This document shows, piece by piece, positions 16,747-24,922 of a stretch of DNA of 64,000 nt. The notes under the pieces are model-generated. The model saw only the letters and a list, made by a program, of their open reading frames with translations. It did no database searches and was not told the DNA's origin. The position numbers and the translations under genes are program-made. How positions within the stretch are numbered: position 1 is the first letter of the stretch; every line of letters begins with the position of its first letter. Origin of the DNA: Nocardioides sp. QY071 (GTDB taxonomy: Bacteria; Actinomycetota; Actinomycetes; Propionibacteriales; Nocardioidaceae); NCBI RefSeq assembly GCF_029961765.1, contig NZ_CP124681.1, positions 1,736,001-1,800,000 of the forward strand, in the 5' to 3' direction.

Positions 16747-18033
16747 ATGACCCACCGCCCCGAGACCCTCGCCGTGCACGCCGGCCAGGAGCAGCCCGAC
16801 CCCGCTACCAATGCGCGGGCGGTGCCGATCTACCAGACGACGTCGTACGTCTTCAACGACACCGAGCACGCCGCCAACCTGTTCGCGCTGGCCGAGCCGG
16901 GCAACATCTACACACGGATCATGAACCCGACCCAGTCGGCGTTCGAGGAGCGCGTGGCGCAGCTCGAGGGCGGCGTGGGGGCCCTCGCGGTCGCGTCCGG
17001 CTCGGCGGCGATCACCTACGCGGTGCTCAACCTGACCTACGCCGGCGACAACATCGTGGCCATCTCCACGCTGTACGGCGGCACCTACGCCCTGTTCGCG
17101 CACACGTTGCCGCAGTACGGCATCGAGGTCCGCTTCGTCGACCCGAACCGGCCCGAGGACCTGGCCCAGCACGTCGACGGGAGGACGAAGCTGGTCTTCG
17201 CCGAGACCGTCGGCAACCCGAGGATCAATGTCGTCGACATCCGCGCCTGGGCCGACGCGGCCCACGCCGAGGGCCTTCCGCTCGTCGTCGACAACACGGT
17301 CACGACGCCGTACCTCGAGCGGGTCTTCGACCACGGCGCCGACGTGTCGGTGCATTCGGCGACCAAGTACATCGGCGGCCACGGCACCTCGATCGGCGGC
17401 GTCATCGTCGACTCCGGCAACTTCGACTGGGCCGCGCATTCCGACCGGTTCCCGGGCCTGACGACCCCGGACGCGGCGTACCACGGCGTGGTCTGGACCG
17501 AGGCGGTCGGCAACCTCGCCTACATCATCCGCGCCCGCACCGTGCTGCTGCGCAACACCGGCGCCGCGATCGCGCCACTCAACTCGTTCCTGTTCCTCCA
17601 GGGGCTGGAGACCCTGCACCTGCGCCTGGAGCGGCACAGCGAGAACGCGCTCGCCGTCGCGAAGTACCTCCAGGGACACGAGGCGGTGGCGTGGGTGAGC
17701 TATCCGGGCCTGGAGACCGACCCGTCGCACGCGCTCGCCAACCGGCTCTTCACCGGCAAGGGGTACGGCGGCCTGGTCTCCTTCGGGTTGACGTCCGGGC
17801 GCGACGGCGGCAAGCGGTTCATCGAGTCGCTCGAGCTGTTCAGCCACCTGGTCAACATCGGCGACGCCAAGTCCCTGGCGGTGCACAACGCGACCACCAC
17901 CCACTCGCAGCTCACGCCCGAGGAGCTCGAGGCGGCCGGGGTGCCCGAGGACCTGGTGCGGCTCTCGGTCGGCATCGAGAACGTCGACGACATCATCGCC
18001 GACCTCGAGCAGGCGCTGATCGCGGCCAAGTGA
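16747..18033 (+). CDS. metY: O-acetylhomoserine aminocarboxypropyltransferase (sulfhydrylase)
   Basis: The 428-residue PLP enzyme of the Cys/Met-metabolism family makes homocysteine directly from O-acetylhomoserine and sulfide. The PLP lysine is in VHSATKYIGGHGTS (about residues 203-216). The N-terminal LAVHAGQEQPDPATNARAVP and YTRIMNPTQSAFEERVA are characteristic of MetY rather than cystathionine gamma-synthase, and the length (about 430) also fits MetY. ATG is preceded by AAGGAG 8 bases upstream. metX begins inside its stop codon (GTGA), giving a coupled metY-metX operon. Confidence 0.95.
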   Translation: MTHRPETLAVHAGQEQPDPATNARAVPIYQTTSYVFNDTEHAANLFALAEPGNIYTRIMNPTQSAFEERVAQLEGGVGALAVASGSAAITYAVLNLTYAGDNIVAISTLYGGTYALFAHTLPQYGIEVRFVDPNRPEDLAQHVDGRTKLVFAETVGNPRINVVDIRAWADAAHAEGLPLVVDNTVTTPYLERVFDHGADVSVHSATKYIGGHGTSIGGVIVDSGNFDWAAHSDRFPGLTTPDAAYHGVVWTEAVGNLAYIIRARTVLLRNTGAAIAPLNSFLFLQGLETLHLRLERHSENALAVAKYLQGHEAVAWVSYPGLETDPSHALANRLFTGKGYGGLVSFGLTSGRDGGKRFIESLELFSHLVNIGDAKSLAVHNATTTHSQLTPEELEAAGVPEDLVRLSVGIENVDDIIADLEQALIAAK

Positions 18034-19139
18034 GCACTGCCGCCGCGACCGGCTCGGTCGGGCTCGTCACCACCCGGCGGGCCGTGCTCACGCAGCACGG
18101 CCCGCTGGTGCTGGCCTCCGGCGCCGAGCTCGCGCAGGTCGAGGTCGCCTACGAGACGTACGGCGAGCTGTCGCCCGCCCGCGACAACGCGGTGTTCGTC
18201 TGCCACGCCCTCACCGGTGACGCGCACGCCGCGGGGTGGCACGAGGGTGCCCGCCGCCCCGGCTGGTGGGACAACCTGATCGGGCCCGGCAAGGCGCTCG
18301 ACACCGACCGCCTCTTCGTGGTCAGCGCCAACCTGCTCGGCGGCTGCTCGGGCACGACCGGCCCGTCGTCGCCCGATCCGGCGACCGGCCGCGCGTACGG
18401 CCCCGACTTCCCGGCGCTCGACCTGGCCGACCTGGTGGCGGCCCACCGCGGCCTGCTCGACCAGCTCGGCATCGAACGCCTGCACGCTGCCGTCGGCGGA
18501 TCGCTCGGCGGGATGCAGGTCCTGGAGTGGGCGTTGCAGGAGCCGGACCGGATCGACCGGGCGGTCGTCGTCGCCGCCAGCTCCCGGCTGACCACGGAGA
18601 ACATCGCGTTCTCCGCGGTCGCCCGGGCCGCGATCCTGGAGGACCCCGACTTCCACGGCGGCCGGTACGCCGAGCACGGCGTCACGCCGCGCCACGGTCT
18701 CAAGGTGGCCCGGATGATGGCCCACATCACCTACGTCTCGGGACAGTCGCTGGCCGCGAAGTTCGGTCACGCCCGCGACACCTCCGGCACCGAGAAGCGG
18801 CTGGCCGCCGACTTCGAGGTCGAGCACTACCTGCAGCACCAGGGGGAGAGCTTCCTGGCGCGCTTCGACGCCCTGTCGTACCTCCACCTGACCCGGCCGA
18901 TGGACTACTTCGACCCGTTCGCCGCCCACCCGGACGTCGTGCCGTCGACCCGGTTCCGGCTGGTCTCCTTCGACTCCGACTGGCGCTTCCCGACCGCCCA
19001 CTCGCTGCGCATCCGTGACCAGCTGGCCGCCCGCGGCGTCACCGTCGACCACACCGAGGTCGCCTCGCCGTGGGGCCACGACTCGTTCCTGCTGGAGCCG
19101 CGCGGCTACCACGACCTGGTGCGATCCTTCCTCGGCTGA
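18030..19139 (+). CDS. metX: Homoserine O-acetyltransferase
   Basis: The 369-residue alpha/beta hydrolase-fold enzyme acetylates homoserine to supply MetY. The nucleophile elbow is GGSLGGMQVLEWAL (about residues 155-168), the acid is in SFDSDWRFP and the histidine in PWGHDSFLLE near the C-terminus, a complete Ser-Asp-His triad. NLLGGCSGTTGPSSPDP is the family signature. The GTG start overlaps the metY stop by 4 bases. Actinobacterial MetX is normally an acetyltransferase, but acyl specificity is inferred from family only. Confidence 0.95.
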   Translation: MSTAAATGSVGLVTTRRAVLTQHGPLVLASGAELAQVEVAYETYGELSPARDNAVFVCHALTGDAHAAGWHEGARRPGWWDNLIGPGKALDTDRLFVVSANLLGGCSGTTGPSSPDPATGRAYGPDFPALDLADLVAAHRGLLDQLGIERLHAAVGGSLGGMQVLEWALQEPDRIDRAVVVAASSRLTTENIAFSAVARAAILEDPDFHGGRYAEHGVTPRHGLKVARMMAHITYVSGQSLAAKFGHARDTSGTEKRLAADFEVEHYLQHQGESFLARFDALSYLHLTRPMDYFDPFAAHPDVVPSTRFRLVSFDSDWRFPTAHSLRIRDQLAARGVTVDHTEVASPWGHDSFLLEPRGYHDLVRSFLG

Positions 19140-19163
19140 CGGAGCCCGCCCTACCATGGCGAG

Positions 19164-20162
19164 ATGACGACCCGCCCGGTGCTCGAGCGGTTCTCGGTGG
19201 TCGACGCCGACGACCTCGACGAGTTCCGCGCCTCGGTGTCGCGGGCGCTCACGCCCCACCGGCTCGCACCGCTCGACCACGCCGGACGCGTCGAGCGCGC
19301 CTCGGTCGCGGTGGCGCCGCTCGGCTCGCTGTCCCTCGTGTACGGCGAGCACCGCGGCGCCGAGCTCGGCGCGACCCTGACCGAGCAGGTCGACTACTAC
19401 GACGTGAACCTGTCGTGGGGCGGACGCAACCTGATCTCGTGCGGCGACGACGAGGTCGTCGTCGACGACGTCACGGCCGGGATCATCTCGCCGCGGATGC
19501 AGGCCCGGATGAGGCTGAGCGACGACTACCGACAGCTGCACGTGCGGTTCGAGCGGTACGCGCTGGAGAGGCACCTCGAGCAGCTGCTCGGCCGGACCGT
19601 GGTCGCGCCGATCCGGTTCGGGATGGCGATGGACCTGCGCGCGCCGGCCGCGGCGTCGTGGGCGCGAGCCGTGCGACTGTTGGTCGAGGACCTCGACGAA
19701 CCGCTGGGGCTGGCCGGGACCGTCGACGAGGCCAACCCGTTCGCCGGGTTCCTGATGACCGGGCTGCTGCTCGCCCAACCCCACAACTACAGCGACCAGC
19801 TCGCCGAGCGGCGCCACGGCGCGCACCGGCCGACCCCGGTCAAGCGCGTGGTCGACCTGATCGAGGCGCACCCCGAGGAGGAGCTCTCGGTCGAGCGGCT
19901 GGCCGAGGAGGCGGGCGTCAGCGCGCGCTCGCTGCAGCGCCACTTCCGCGACCACGTGGGCGTCACGCCGCGCCAGTACCTCCAGCAGGTGCGGCTCGCC
20001 CGGGTCCACGCGGACCTGCGGGCCGCCGTACCGAGAAGCGGGCTGACGGTCGCGGACGTGGCGCTGCGGTGGGGCTTCACGCACGTCCCGCGGTTCGCGG
20101 GCGCCTACCTCGAGCGTTACGGCGAGAGCCCCTCGACGACCCTGCGCGCCGCCCCACAGTGA
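19164..20162 (+). CDS. AraC-family transcriptional regulator
   Basis: The 332-residue protein has an N-terminal ligand-binding, AraC_binding_2-like domain (about residues 10-210) and a C-terminal double helix-turn-helix: LSVERLAEEAGVSARSLQRH (about 240-259) and VADVALRWGFTHVPRFAGAY near the end, with the second helix ending in the conserved RFAxAYxxxYGxSPS pattern. ATG at 19164 lies 6 bases after TACCAT (19152-19157), indicating a leaderless message. It is immediately upstream of, and co-oriented with, the hydroxylase-dioxygenase-reductase set, so it is the likely regulator of that pathway, responding to its aromatic substrate. Confidence 0.88.
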   Translation: MTTRPVLERFSVVDADDLDEFRASVSRALTPHRLAPLDHAGRVERASVAVAPLGSLSLVYGEHRGAELGATLTEQVDYYDVNLSWGGRNLISCGDDEVVVDDVTAGIISPRMQARMRLSDDYRQLHVRFERYALERHLEQLLGRTVVAPIRFGMAMDLRAPAAASWARAVRLLVEDLDEPLGLAGTVDEANPFAGFLMTGLLLAQPHNYSDQLAERRHGAHRPTPVKRVVDLIEAHPEEELSVERLAEEAGVSARSLQRHFRDHVGVTPRQYLQQVRLARVHADLRAAVPRSGLTVADVALRWGFTHVPRFAGAYLERYGESPSTTLRAAPQ

Positions 20163-20247
20163 CCGTCCGCACACTCCTGTCGCTCACCGGATCACCCTGA
20201 CGCGAAGCGGATCGTCGCGACGGCGTCGCGAACCTAGCGTCGCCGTC

Positions 20248-21801
20248 ATGAGCAACGAGTACGACGTCGCGATCGTCGGATACGGACCGGCCGGCCTGGT
20301 GCTGGCCTCTGCCCTCGGGAAGGCCGGCCACCGCGTGGTCGTCTTCGAGCGCTGGCCCGGCCTCTACGGCCTGCCGCGCCTGACCCACATCGACGGCGAG
20401 ACGGCGCGGGTGATCGCGTCGGTCGGCGACCTCGACCACGCGCTGCGCGACGCGCGGCCGCTCGACTACTACCGCTACTTCAGCGGTGCGGGCGAGCTGC
20501 TGGTCGAGCTCGACTGGAGAGGTACGTCGGCCGGACACCCCGCGCACATCTCGATGTACCAGCCCGACATCGAGGATGCCGTCGATGCCGGCGCCCGCGC
20601 GGCCGGCGTCGAGGTCAACCAGGGCTGGTCGGTCGTCAACCTGCGCCAGCACGACGGTGGCGTCGAGGTGACCGCGCGGCCGTGGAGCCAGTCGCGCACC
20701 GGCCAGTGGTCGCACGCCGACGAGGAGCGGACCGTCACGGCGTCGTACGTCGTCGGGGCGGACGGCGCCAACAGCTTCGTTCGCGCCACACTCGGGATCG
20801 AGCGCAGTGACAACGGCGTCGACGACCGCTGGCTCAACGTCGATACCGAGCAGCTGCGCGTGCTGCCCGAGCGGTTCACGCGCACGACGCAGTTCTGCGA
20901 CCCCGAGCGCGGGCACATGTTCATGCCGATCGGCCGCAGCCGGCAGCGCTTCGAGCTCGCGGTGCTGCCCGGGGAGGACCAGGCGGCCTATGAGGACCCG
21001 GCCTTCGCCTGGCAGTGGCTCGCCGAGACACACGGCCTCGGCCCCGAGGACGTGAAGATCCTGCGGCAGGTCGTCTACACCTTCCAGGGCCGGATCGCCG
21101 AGCGCTGGCGCGAGGGCCGGGTGCTGCTCGCCGGCGACGCGGCGCACACGACGCCGCCGTACATGGGCCAGGGCGCCTGCTCGGGCATGCGCGACGGCAT
21201 CACCCTGGCCTGGAAGCTGGACCTGGTCCTGCGCGGCTTTGCGGACGAGTCGCTGCTCGACACCTACGAGGCCGAGCGCCGGCCGCACGCCACCGCGATC
21301 ACCGAGATCTCGACCGCGCTCGGCAAGGTCGCCAACACCCACGACCCGGCCGAGGCGGCTGCCCGCGACGAGGCGTTCCGCACGGGCAACGTGCCGCCTC
21401 CGCCGCCGTTCCCGACCCTGGTGGCCGGTGTCGTCCACCACGACGGGGCAGGTGCGGTCAGCCCGCTCGCCGGAACCTTGACGCCCCAGGGCGTCGTGCG
21501 CCGTGGCGACGTCGCGGGGCTGTTCGACGACGTCCTCGGCCGGGGCTTCAACCTGGTCACGACGACCGCTGTGTCGCTCGACGCGACGGACCTCGCGTTC
21601 CTCGACAAGCTCGGCGTCGTGACCGCCTCGCTCGACACGGTCACCGACGTAGACGGCACCTACGCCACATGGTTCGCCGAGCACGGCGTCGAGGCGTTCC
21701 TCGGCCGCCCCGACCACCACCTGTTCTGGGCCGGTGCCCGGGCCGACCTGCCGGCCGCCTTCGCCCAGCTCCGCGAGCGGCTCGACTGGACCGTCGCGTG
21801 A
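20248..21801 (+). CDS. FAD-dependent aromatic hydroxylase (MhpA/resorcinol hydroxylase-like)
   Basis: The 517-residue class A flavoprotein monooxygenase has the FAD-binding GxGxxG as VAIVGYGPAGLVLASAL (residues 7-23), the DG motif VVGADGANSFVR (about 168-179) and the GD motif VLLAGDAAHTTPPYMGQG (about 292-309). It is closest in layout to 3-(3-hydroxyphenyl)propionate 2-hydroxylase (MhpA), which hydroxylates phenols ortho to the OH group. The downstream hydroxyquinol-type dioxygenase and maleylacetate reductase suggest it converts a resorcinol to a hydroxyquinol; that substrate is inference. ATG lies 7 bases after TAGCGT (20235-20240). The next gene overlaps its stop (GTGA). Confidence 0.85.
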   Translation: MSNEYDVAIVGYGPAGLVLASALGKAGHRVVVFERWPGLYGLPRLTHIDGETARVIASVGDLDHALRDARPLDYYRYFSGAGELLVELDWRGTSAGHPAHISMYQPDIEDAVDAGARAAGVEVNQGWSVVNLRQHDGGVEVTARPWSQSRTGQWSHADEERTVTASYVVGADGANSFVRATLGIERSDNGVDDRWLNVDTEQLRVLPERFTRTTQFCDPERGHMFMPIGRSRQRFELAVLPGEDQAAYEDPAFAWQWLAETHGLGPEDVKILRQVVYTFQGRIAERWREGRVLLAGDAAHTTPPYMGQGACSGMRDGITLAWKLDLVLRGFADESLLDTYEAERRPHATAITEISTALGKVANTHDPAEAAARDEAFRTGNVPPPPPFPTLVAGVVHHDGAGAVSPLAGTLTPQGVVRRGDVAGLFDDVLGRGFNLVTTTAVSLDATDLAFLDKLGVVTASLDTVTDVDGTYATWFAEHGVEAFLGRPDHHLFWAGARADLPAAFAQLRERLDWTVA

Positions 21802-23717
21802 CCCCCGTGACACCGCCGGCCGACGTGCTGTGGCGGTCCATGTCGCCGGAGCGCATGATCGACGGCGGCCTGGCCGCCGCGGACGTACGACGGCTGCGGG
21901 ACGCGACCGATGCGGGCACGCCGTGGGACGAGGCACTCGTCGCGATCGCCGGCGACCGCGCGGCCCAGGCCGAGAAGGCGCTGGCCGCCGGGCAGGTCGT
22001 GACCGCCCGCGAGGCCTTCCGCTGGTCGGCCGCGGCGTTGCTGTTCGCGCAGATGGCGTGGAACGACGACAGCCCGCACCGCGTCGCGCTCTACGCACGG
22101 TTCACCGCGACCGTCGCCAGGGCCGGCGCGCTCGCCGACCCGGCCTGGGAGCAGGTGACCCTGCCCTTCGGCGACGGCCGGCTCTTCGGCTGGCTGGTCC
22201 GCCCGGTCGGGCCGGTGCGGGGAACGGTCATCGTGCTCGGCGGGCAGAGCGGCTGGGGGGCGACCTACCTGCGCGCCGCCGACGCCCTGCTGGCCCGGGG
22301 CGTGGCCGCCTTCCTGGTCGAGGGGCCGGGGCAGGGGGAGACCCGGATGCGTGGCGGCGTGCTGCTCGACGTGGACGTGCGCGCGGCGTACTCCACCTTC
22401 GTGGACCACGTCCTCGCCGACCCCTCGCTCGGTGGCAGCGTCGGGATCTGGGGCAACAGCATGGGCGGCCTGTTCGCCGGTACGGCGGCCGCGAGCGACC
22501 CACGGATCTCCGCGGTCTGCGTCAACGGCGCGCCCGCCCGCCCGCGGCTGCTGGGCTTCCGGACCTTCGACGAGCAGGCCGCGGCGATGCTCGGCGGCGC
22601 CGGGGAGGCCGAGGTCCGGGCCAACTTCGACCGGATCGCGCTACAGGCCAGGGACCGGATCACGGGTGCGGTGCTCGTCGTGCACGGCGGCCAGGACCCG
22701 ATCGTCTCGCGCGAGGAGCAGCAGCCCTTCCTGGACGCGGCGCTCGGCGAGGCGACGCTGCGAGAGTGGGAGGACGGCGACCACACGGTCTACCGGCACG
22801 GCGAGGAGCGCAACGCGGTCGTCGCGGACTGGTTCGCCGACCATCTCGCCCCGCCGCGCGCCACTCTGCTGGACGAGGTCCGGGCGAGCTTCGCCGCGAC
22901 GCCGGACCCGCGGACCCGCGCCGTGCTCGACGCGGTCACCCGGCACGTCCACGCGCTGGTGGGCGAGGTGCGGCCGACCCACCCCGAGTGGGAGCAGGCG
23001 ATCGACTTCCTCACCGCGGTCGGGCAAACGTGCGACGACACCCGGCAGGAGTTCGTCCTCCTGTCCGACGTGCTCGGGGTCTCGATGCTCGTCGAGACGC
23101 TCAACGGTGGCGACCACGGCACGGAGAGCACCGTGCTCGGCCCGTTCCACATGACCGCGTCACCGCGTCGTGCGCTCGGTGACTCGATCAGCGAGGTCGG
23201 TCTCGAGCGGCCCGCCGTGGTGACGGGGATGGTCGTCGACATCGACGGCCGGCCGGTCCCCGGGGCGAGCGTGGACGTGTGGCAGTGCGACGAGGACGGC
23301 TTCTACGACGTCCAGCGGCCCGACGTACAGCCGGCGGGCAACGGGCGCGGGATGTTCACGGCCGACGCCGACGGTGCGTTCTGGTTCCGCACGGTGGTGC
23401 CCTCGCACTACCCGATCCCGACCGACGGCCCGGTCGGCCGGCTGCTGGAGGCCAGCGAACGGCACCCGTACCGGCCGGCGCACGTGCACCTGATCGTCGA
23501 CGCCGCCGGCTTCGAACCTCTGACCACGCACCTGTTCGTCGCCGACAGCCCGTACCTCGACAGCGACGCGGTCTTCGCGGTCAAGCAGAGCCTGGTCCGC
23601 GAGTTCGCGGTGGTCGATGACCCCGACGAGGCGGAGAGGTACGGCGTGCGCGCGCCCTTCCGTCGGGCACACTTCGAGGTGCAGCTGGCTGGCGAGCGAC
23701 GTGAGGAGACAGCGTGA
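21798..23717 (+). CDS. Fused alpha/beta hydrolase - hydroxyquinol-type intradiol dioxygenase
   Basis: One uninterrupted 639-residue frame holds two enzymes. Residues about 1-350 form a DHPON-hydrolase/FrsA-like alpha/beta hydrolase with a helical N-terminal cap and a complete triad: Ser221 in GNSMGG, Asp300 in HGGQDP, His329 in DGDHT. Residues about 355-639 form an intradiol dioxygenase: TCDDTRQEFVLLSDVLG, ESTVLGPFH and the Fe(III) ligands Tyr503 (GFYDVQ), Tyr538 (SHYPIP), His562 and His564 (AHVH). No in-frame ATG, GTG or TTG was found between the halves near residues 335-375, so two separate proteins are unlikely. It starts in a GTGA overlap (21798) with the hydroxylase; GTG at 21807 is an alternative. 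A C-C bond hydrolase feeding a ring-cleaving partner is the inferred role. Confidence 0.88.
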   Translation: MTPVTPPADVLWRSMSPERMIDGGLAAADVRRLRDATDAGTPWDEALVAIAGDRAAQAEKALAAGQVVTAREAFRWSAAALLFAQMAWNDDSPHRVALYARFTATVARAGALADPAWEQVTLPFGDGRLFGWLVRPVGPVRGTVIVLGGQSGWGATYLRAADALLARGVAAFLVEGPGQGETRMRGGVLLDVDVRAAYSTFVDHVLADPSLGGSVGIWGNSMGGLFAGTAAASDPRISAVCVNGAPARPRLLGFRTFDEQAAAMLGGAGEAEVRANFDRIALQARDRITGAVLVVHGGQDPIVSREEQQPFLDAALGEATLREWEDGDHTVYRHGEERNAVVADWFADHLAPPRATLLDEVRASFAATPDPRTRAVLDAVTRHVHALVGEVRPTHPEWEQAIDFLTAVGQTCDDTRQEFVLLSDVLGVSMLVETLNGGDHGTESTVLGPFHMTASPRRALGDSISEVGLERPAVVTGMVVDIDGRPVPGASVDVWQCDEDGFYDVQRPDVQPAGNGRGMFTADADGAFWFRTVVPSHYPIPTDGPVGRLLEASERHPYRPAHVHLIVDAAGFEPLTTHLFVADSPYLDSDAVFAVKQSLVREFAVVDDPDEAERYGVRAPFRRAHFEVQLAGERREETA

Positions 23718-24760
23718 CCGGGTTCGTCCACGAGTCCCTGCCGATGCGGGTGGTCTTCGGCTCCGGAGCCGTCGACCAGGTCGCCGAGGAGGTCGACCGG
23801 CTCGGCCTGCGCCGGGTGCTCGTGCTCTCCACGCCCCGGCAGGGCGCGCTCGCGGCGCGGGTCACCGACCTGCTGGGGGAGCGGGCCGCGGGGACCTTCG
23901 ACGGTGCCCGGATGCACGTGCCGGTGGCGACGGTCGCTGCTGCGGAGTCGGTGGTCGCCGAGGTCGGCGCCGACGGCTGCCTCGCGATCGGCGGCGGCTC
24001 GACGATCGGCCTGGCCAAGGCGCTGTCGCTGCGGCTGGGCCTGCCGTCGCTGGCCGTGCCGACGACGTACGCCGGCTCGGAGATGACGCCGGTCTGGGGC
24101 CTGACCGAGGACGGCCGGAAGACGACCGGCCGCGACCCCGTCGTGCTGCCGAGCGCGGTGCTCTACGACCCCGACCTCACCCACGCGCTGCCGGCCGCCG
24201 TGTCCGGGCCGAGCGGGCTGAACGCGATCGCGCACGCCGTCGAGGCGCTCTACGCTCCCAACGGCACGCCGGTGGTCAGCGCGATGGCCGAGCGCGGGGT
24301 GCGCGACCTGGCGGCTGCGCTCCCCATGGTGGTCGCCGACGGCGCGGATGCTGCCGCACGGAGCCTGGCCCTCGAGGGTGCCTGGCTGTGCGGCGCCTGC
24401 CTCGGCGCGACCACGATGGGCCTGCACCACAAGCTGTGCCACGTCCTCGGCGGCATGCTGGACCTCCCGCACGCCGAGACGCACGCGATCGTCCTGCCGC
24501 ACGTCGCGGCGTACAACCTGCCCGCCGCTCCGGAGGCCGATGCCGTGCTGCGTCGCGCGCTCGACACCGAGGACGTCCCCGGCGCGCTGCGCGCGCTGGC
24601 CGGCGCGGTGGGGGTGCCCGAGGGACTGCGGGCGCTGGGTGTCGCGCAGGAGGACCTCGCCCGGGTCGCGGACGAGGTCCTCGCGGCGCCGTACAGCAAC
24701 CCGGTCGCGCCGACCCGGGCCGACCTCGAGGCGATCCTCGACGCCGCCTGGCGCGGCTAG
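23714..24760 (+). CDS. Maleylacetate reductase
   Basis: The 348-residue iron-type alcohol dehydrogenase-fold enzyme reduces maleylacetate to 3-oxoadipate with NAD(P)H. Nucleotide-binding AIGGGSTIGLAKAL (about residues 92-105), PTTYAGSEMTPVWGLTE (about 116-132) and the metal-site region LHHKLCHVLGGMLDLPHAETH (quoted in part as LHHKLCHVLGG and DLPHAETHA) are all present. It overlaps the fusion gene by GTGA, closing a hydroxylase-dioxygenase-reductase operon that would end in the 3-oxoadipate pathway. Its TAG stop is part of the palindromic repeat at 24757-24922. Confidence 0.93.
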   Translation: MTGFVHESLPMRVVFGSGAVDQVAEEVDRLGLRRVLVLSTPRQGALAARVTDLLGERAAGTFDGARMHVPVATVAAAESVVAEVGADGCLAIGGGSTIGLAKALSLRLGLPSLAVPTTYAGSEMTPVWGLTEDGRKTTGRDPVVLPSAVLYDPDLTHALPAAVSGPSGLNAIAHAVEALYAPNGTPVVSAMAERGVRDLAAALPMVVADGADAAARSLALEGAWLCGACLGATTMGLHHKLCHVLGGMLDLPHAETHAIVLPHVAAYNLPAAPEADAVLRRALDTEDVPGALRALAGAVGVPEGLRALGVAQEDLARVADEVLAAPYSNPVAPTRADLEAILDAAWRG

Positions 24761-24922
24761 GCCGTGTCTCCCAAGTCCCCGCCTGCTACGCGGCGTTTCC
24801 GACTCGATCTGGCTGCGTTGGCGTCGCTCGACGTGCCATCCGGCACGCCGTCGCTCCGCCGCCTTGCCAGATCGGCCGGAAACGCCGCTCGCGACGGCGC
24901 TGACTTGGGAGACACGACCTAG
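24757..24922. repeat. 166-bp palindromic repeat spanning both stop codons of convergent genes
   Basis: The outer 21 bases, CTAGGCCGTGTCTCCCAAGTC at 24757-24777 (20 of them: TAGGCCGTGTCTCCCAAGTC), recur inverted at 24902-24922 with one mismatch. Inner blocks GCGGCGTTTCCG and CGATCTGGC also recur in inverted order (24900s to 24800s), so the arms match over about 80 bp each. The TAG of the maleylacetate reductase and the TAG of the RIO kinase both lie inside the outer arms. There is no gene within. It may act as a bidirectional terminator or be a mobile REP/MITE-type element. Confidence 0.8.

Noticed and set aside
20177..20193. CTGTCGCTCACCGGATC upstream of the FAD hydroxylase as a cluster palindrome
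   Set aside because: It is centred 50 nt from the -10 box instead of 38-39 and its left half is weak. This operon is more likely under the AraC regulator.
21015..21797. An N-terminal extension making the fusion protein 900 residues long
   Set aside because: That part is an alternate frame of the FAD hydroxylase gene. The real start is GTG 21798 or 21807.
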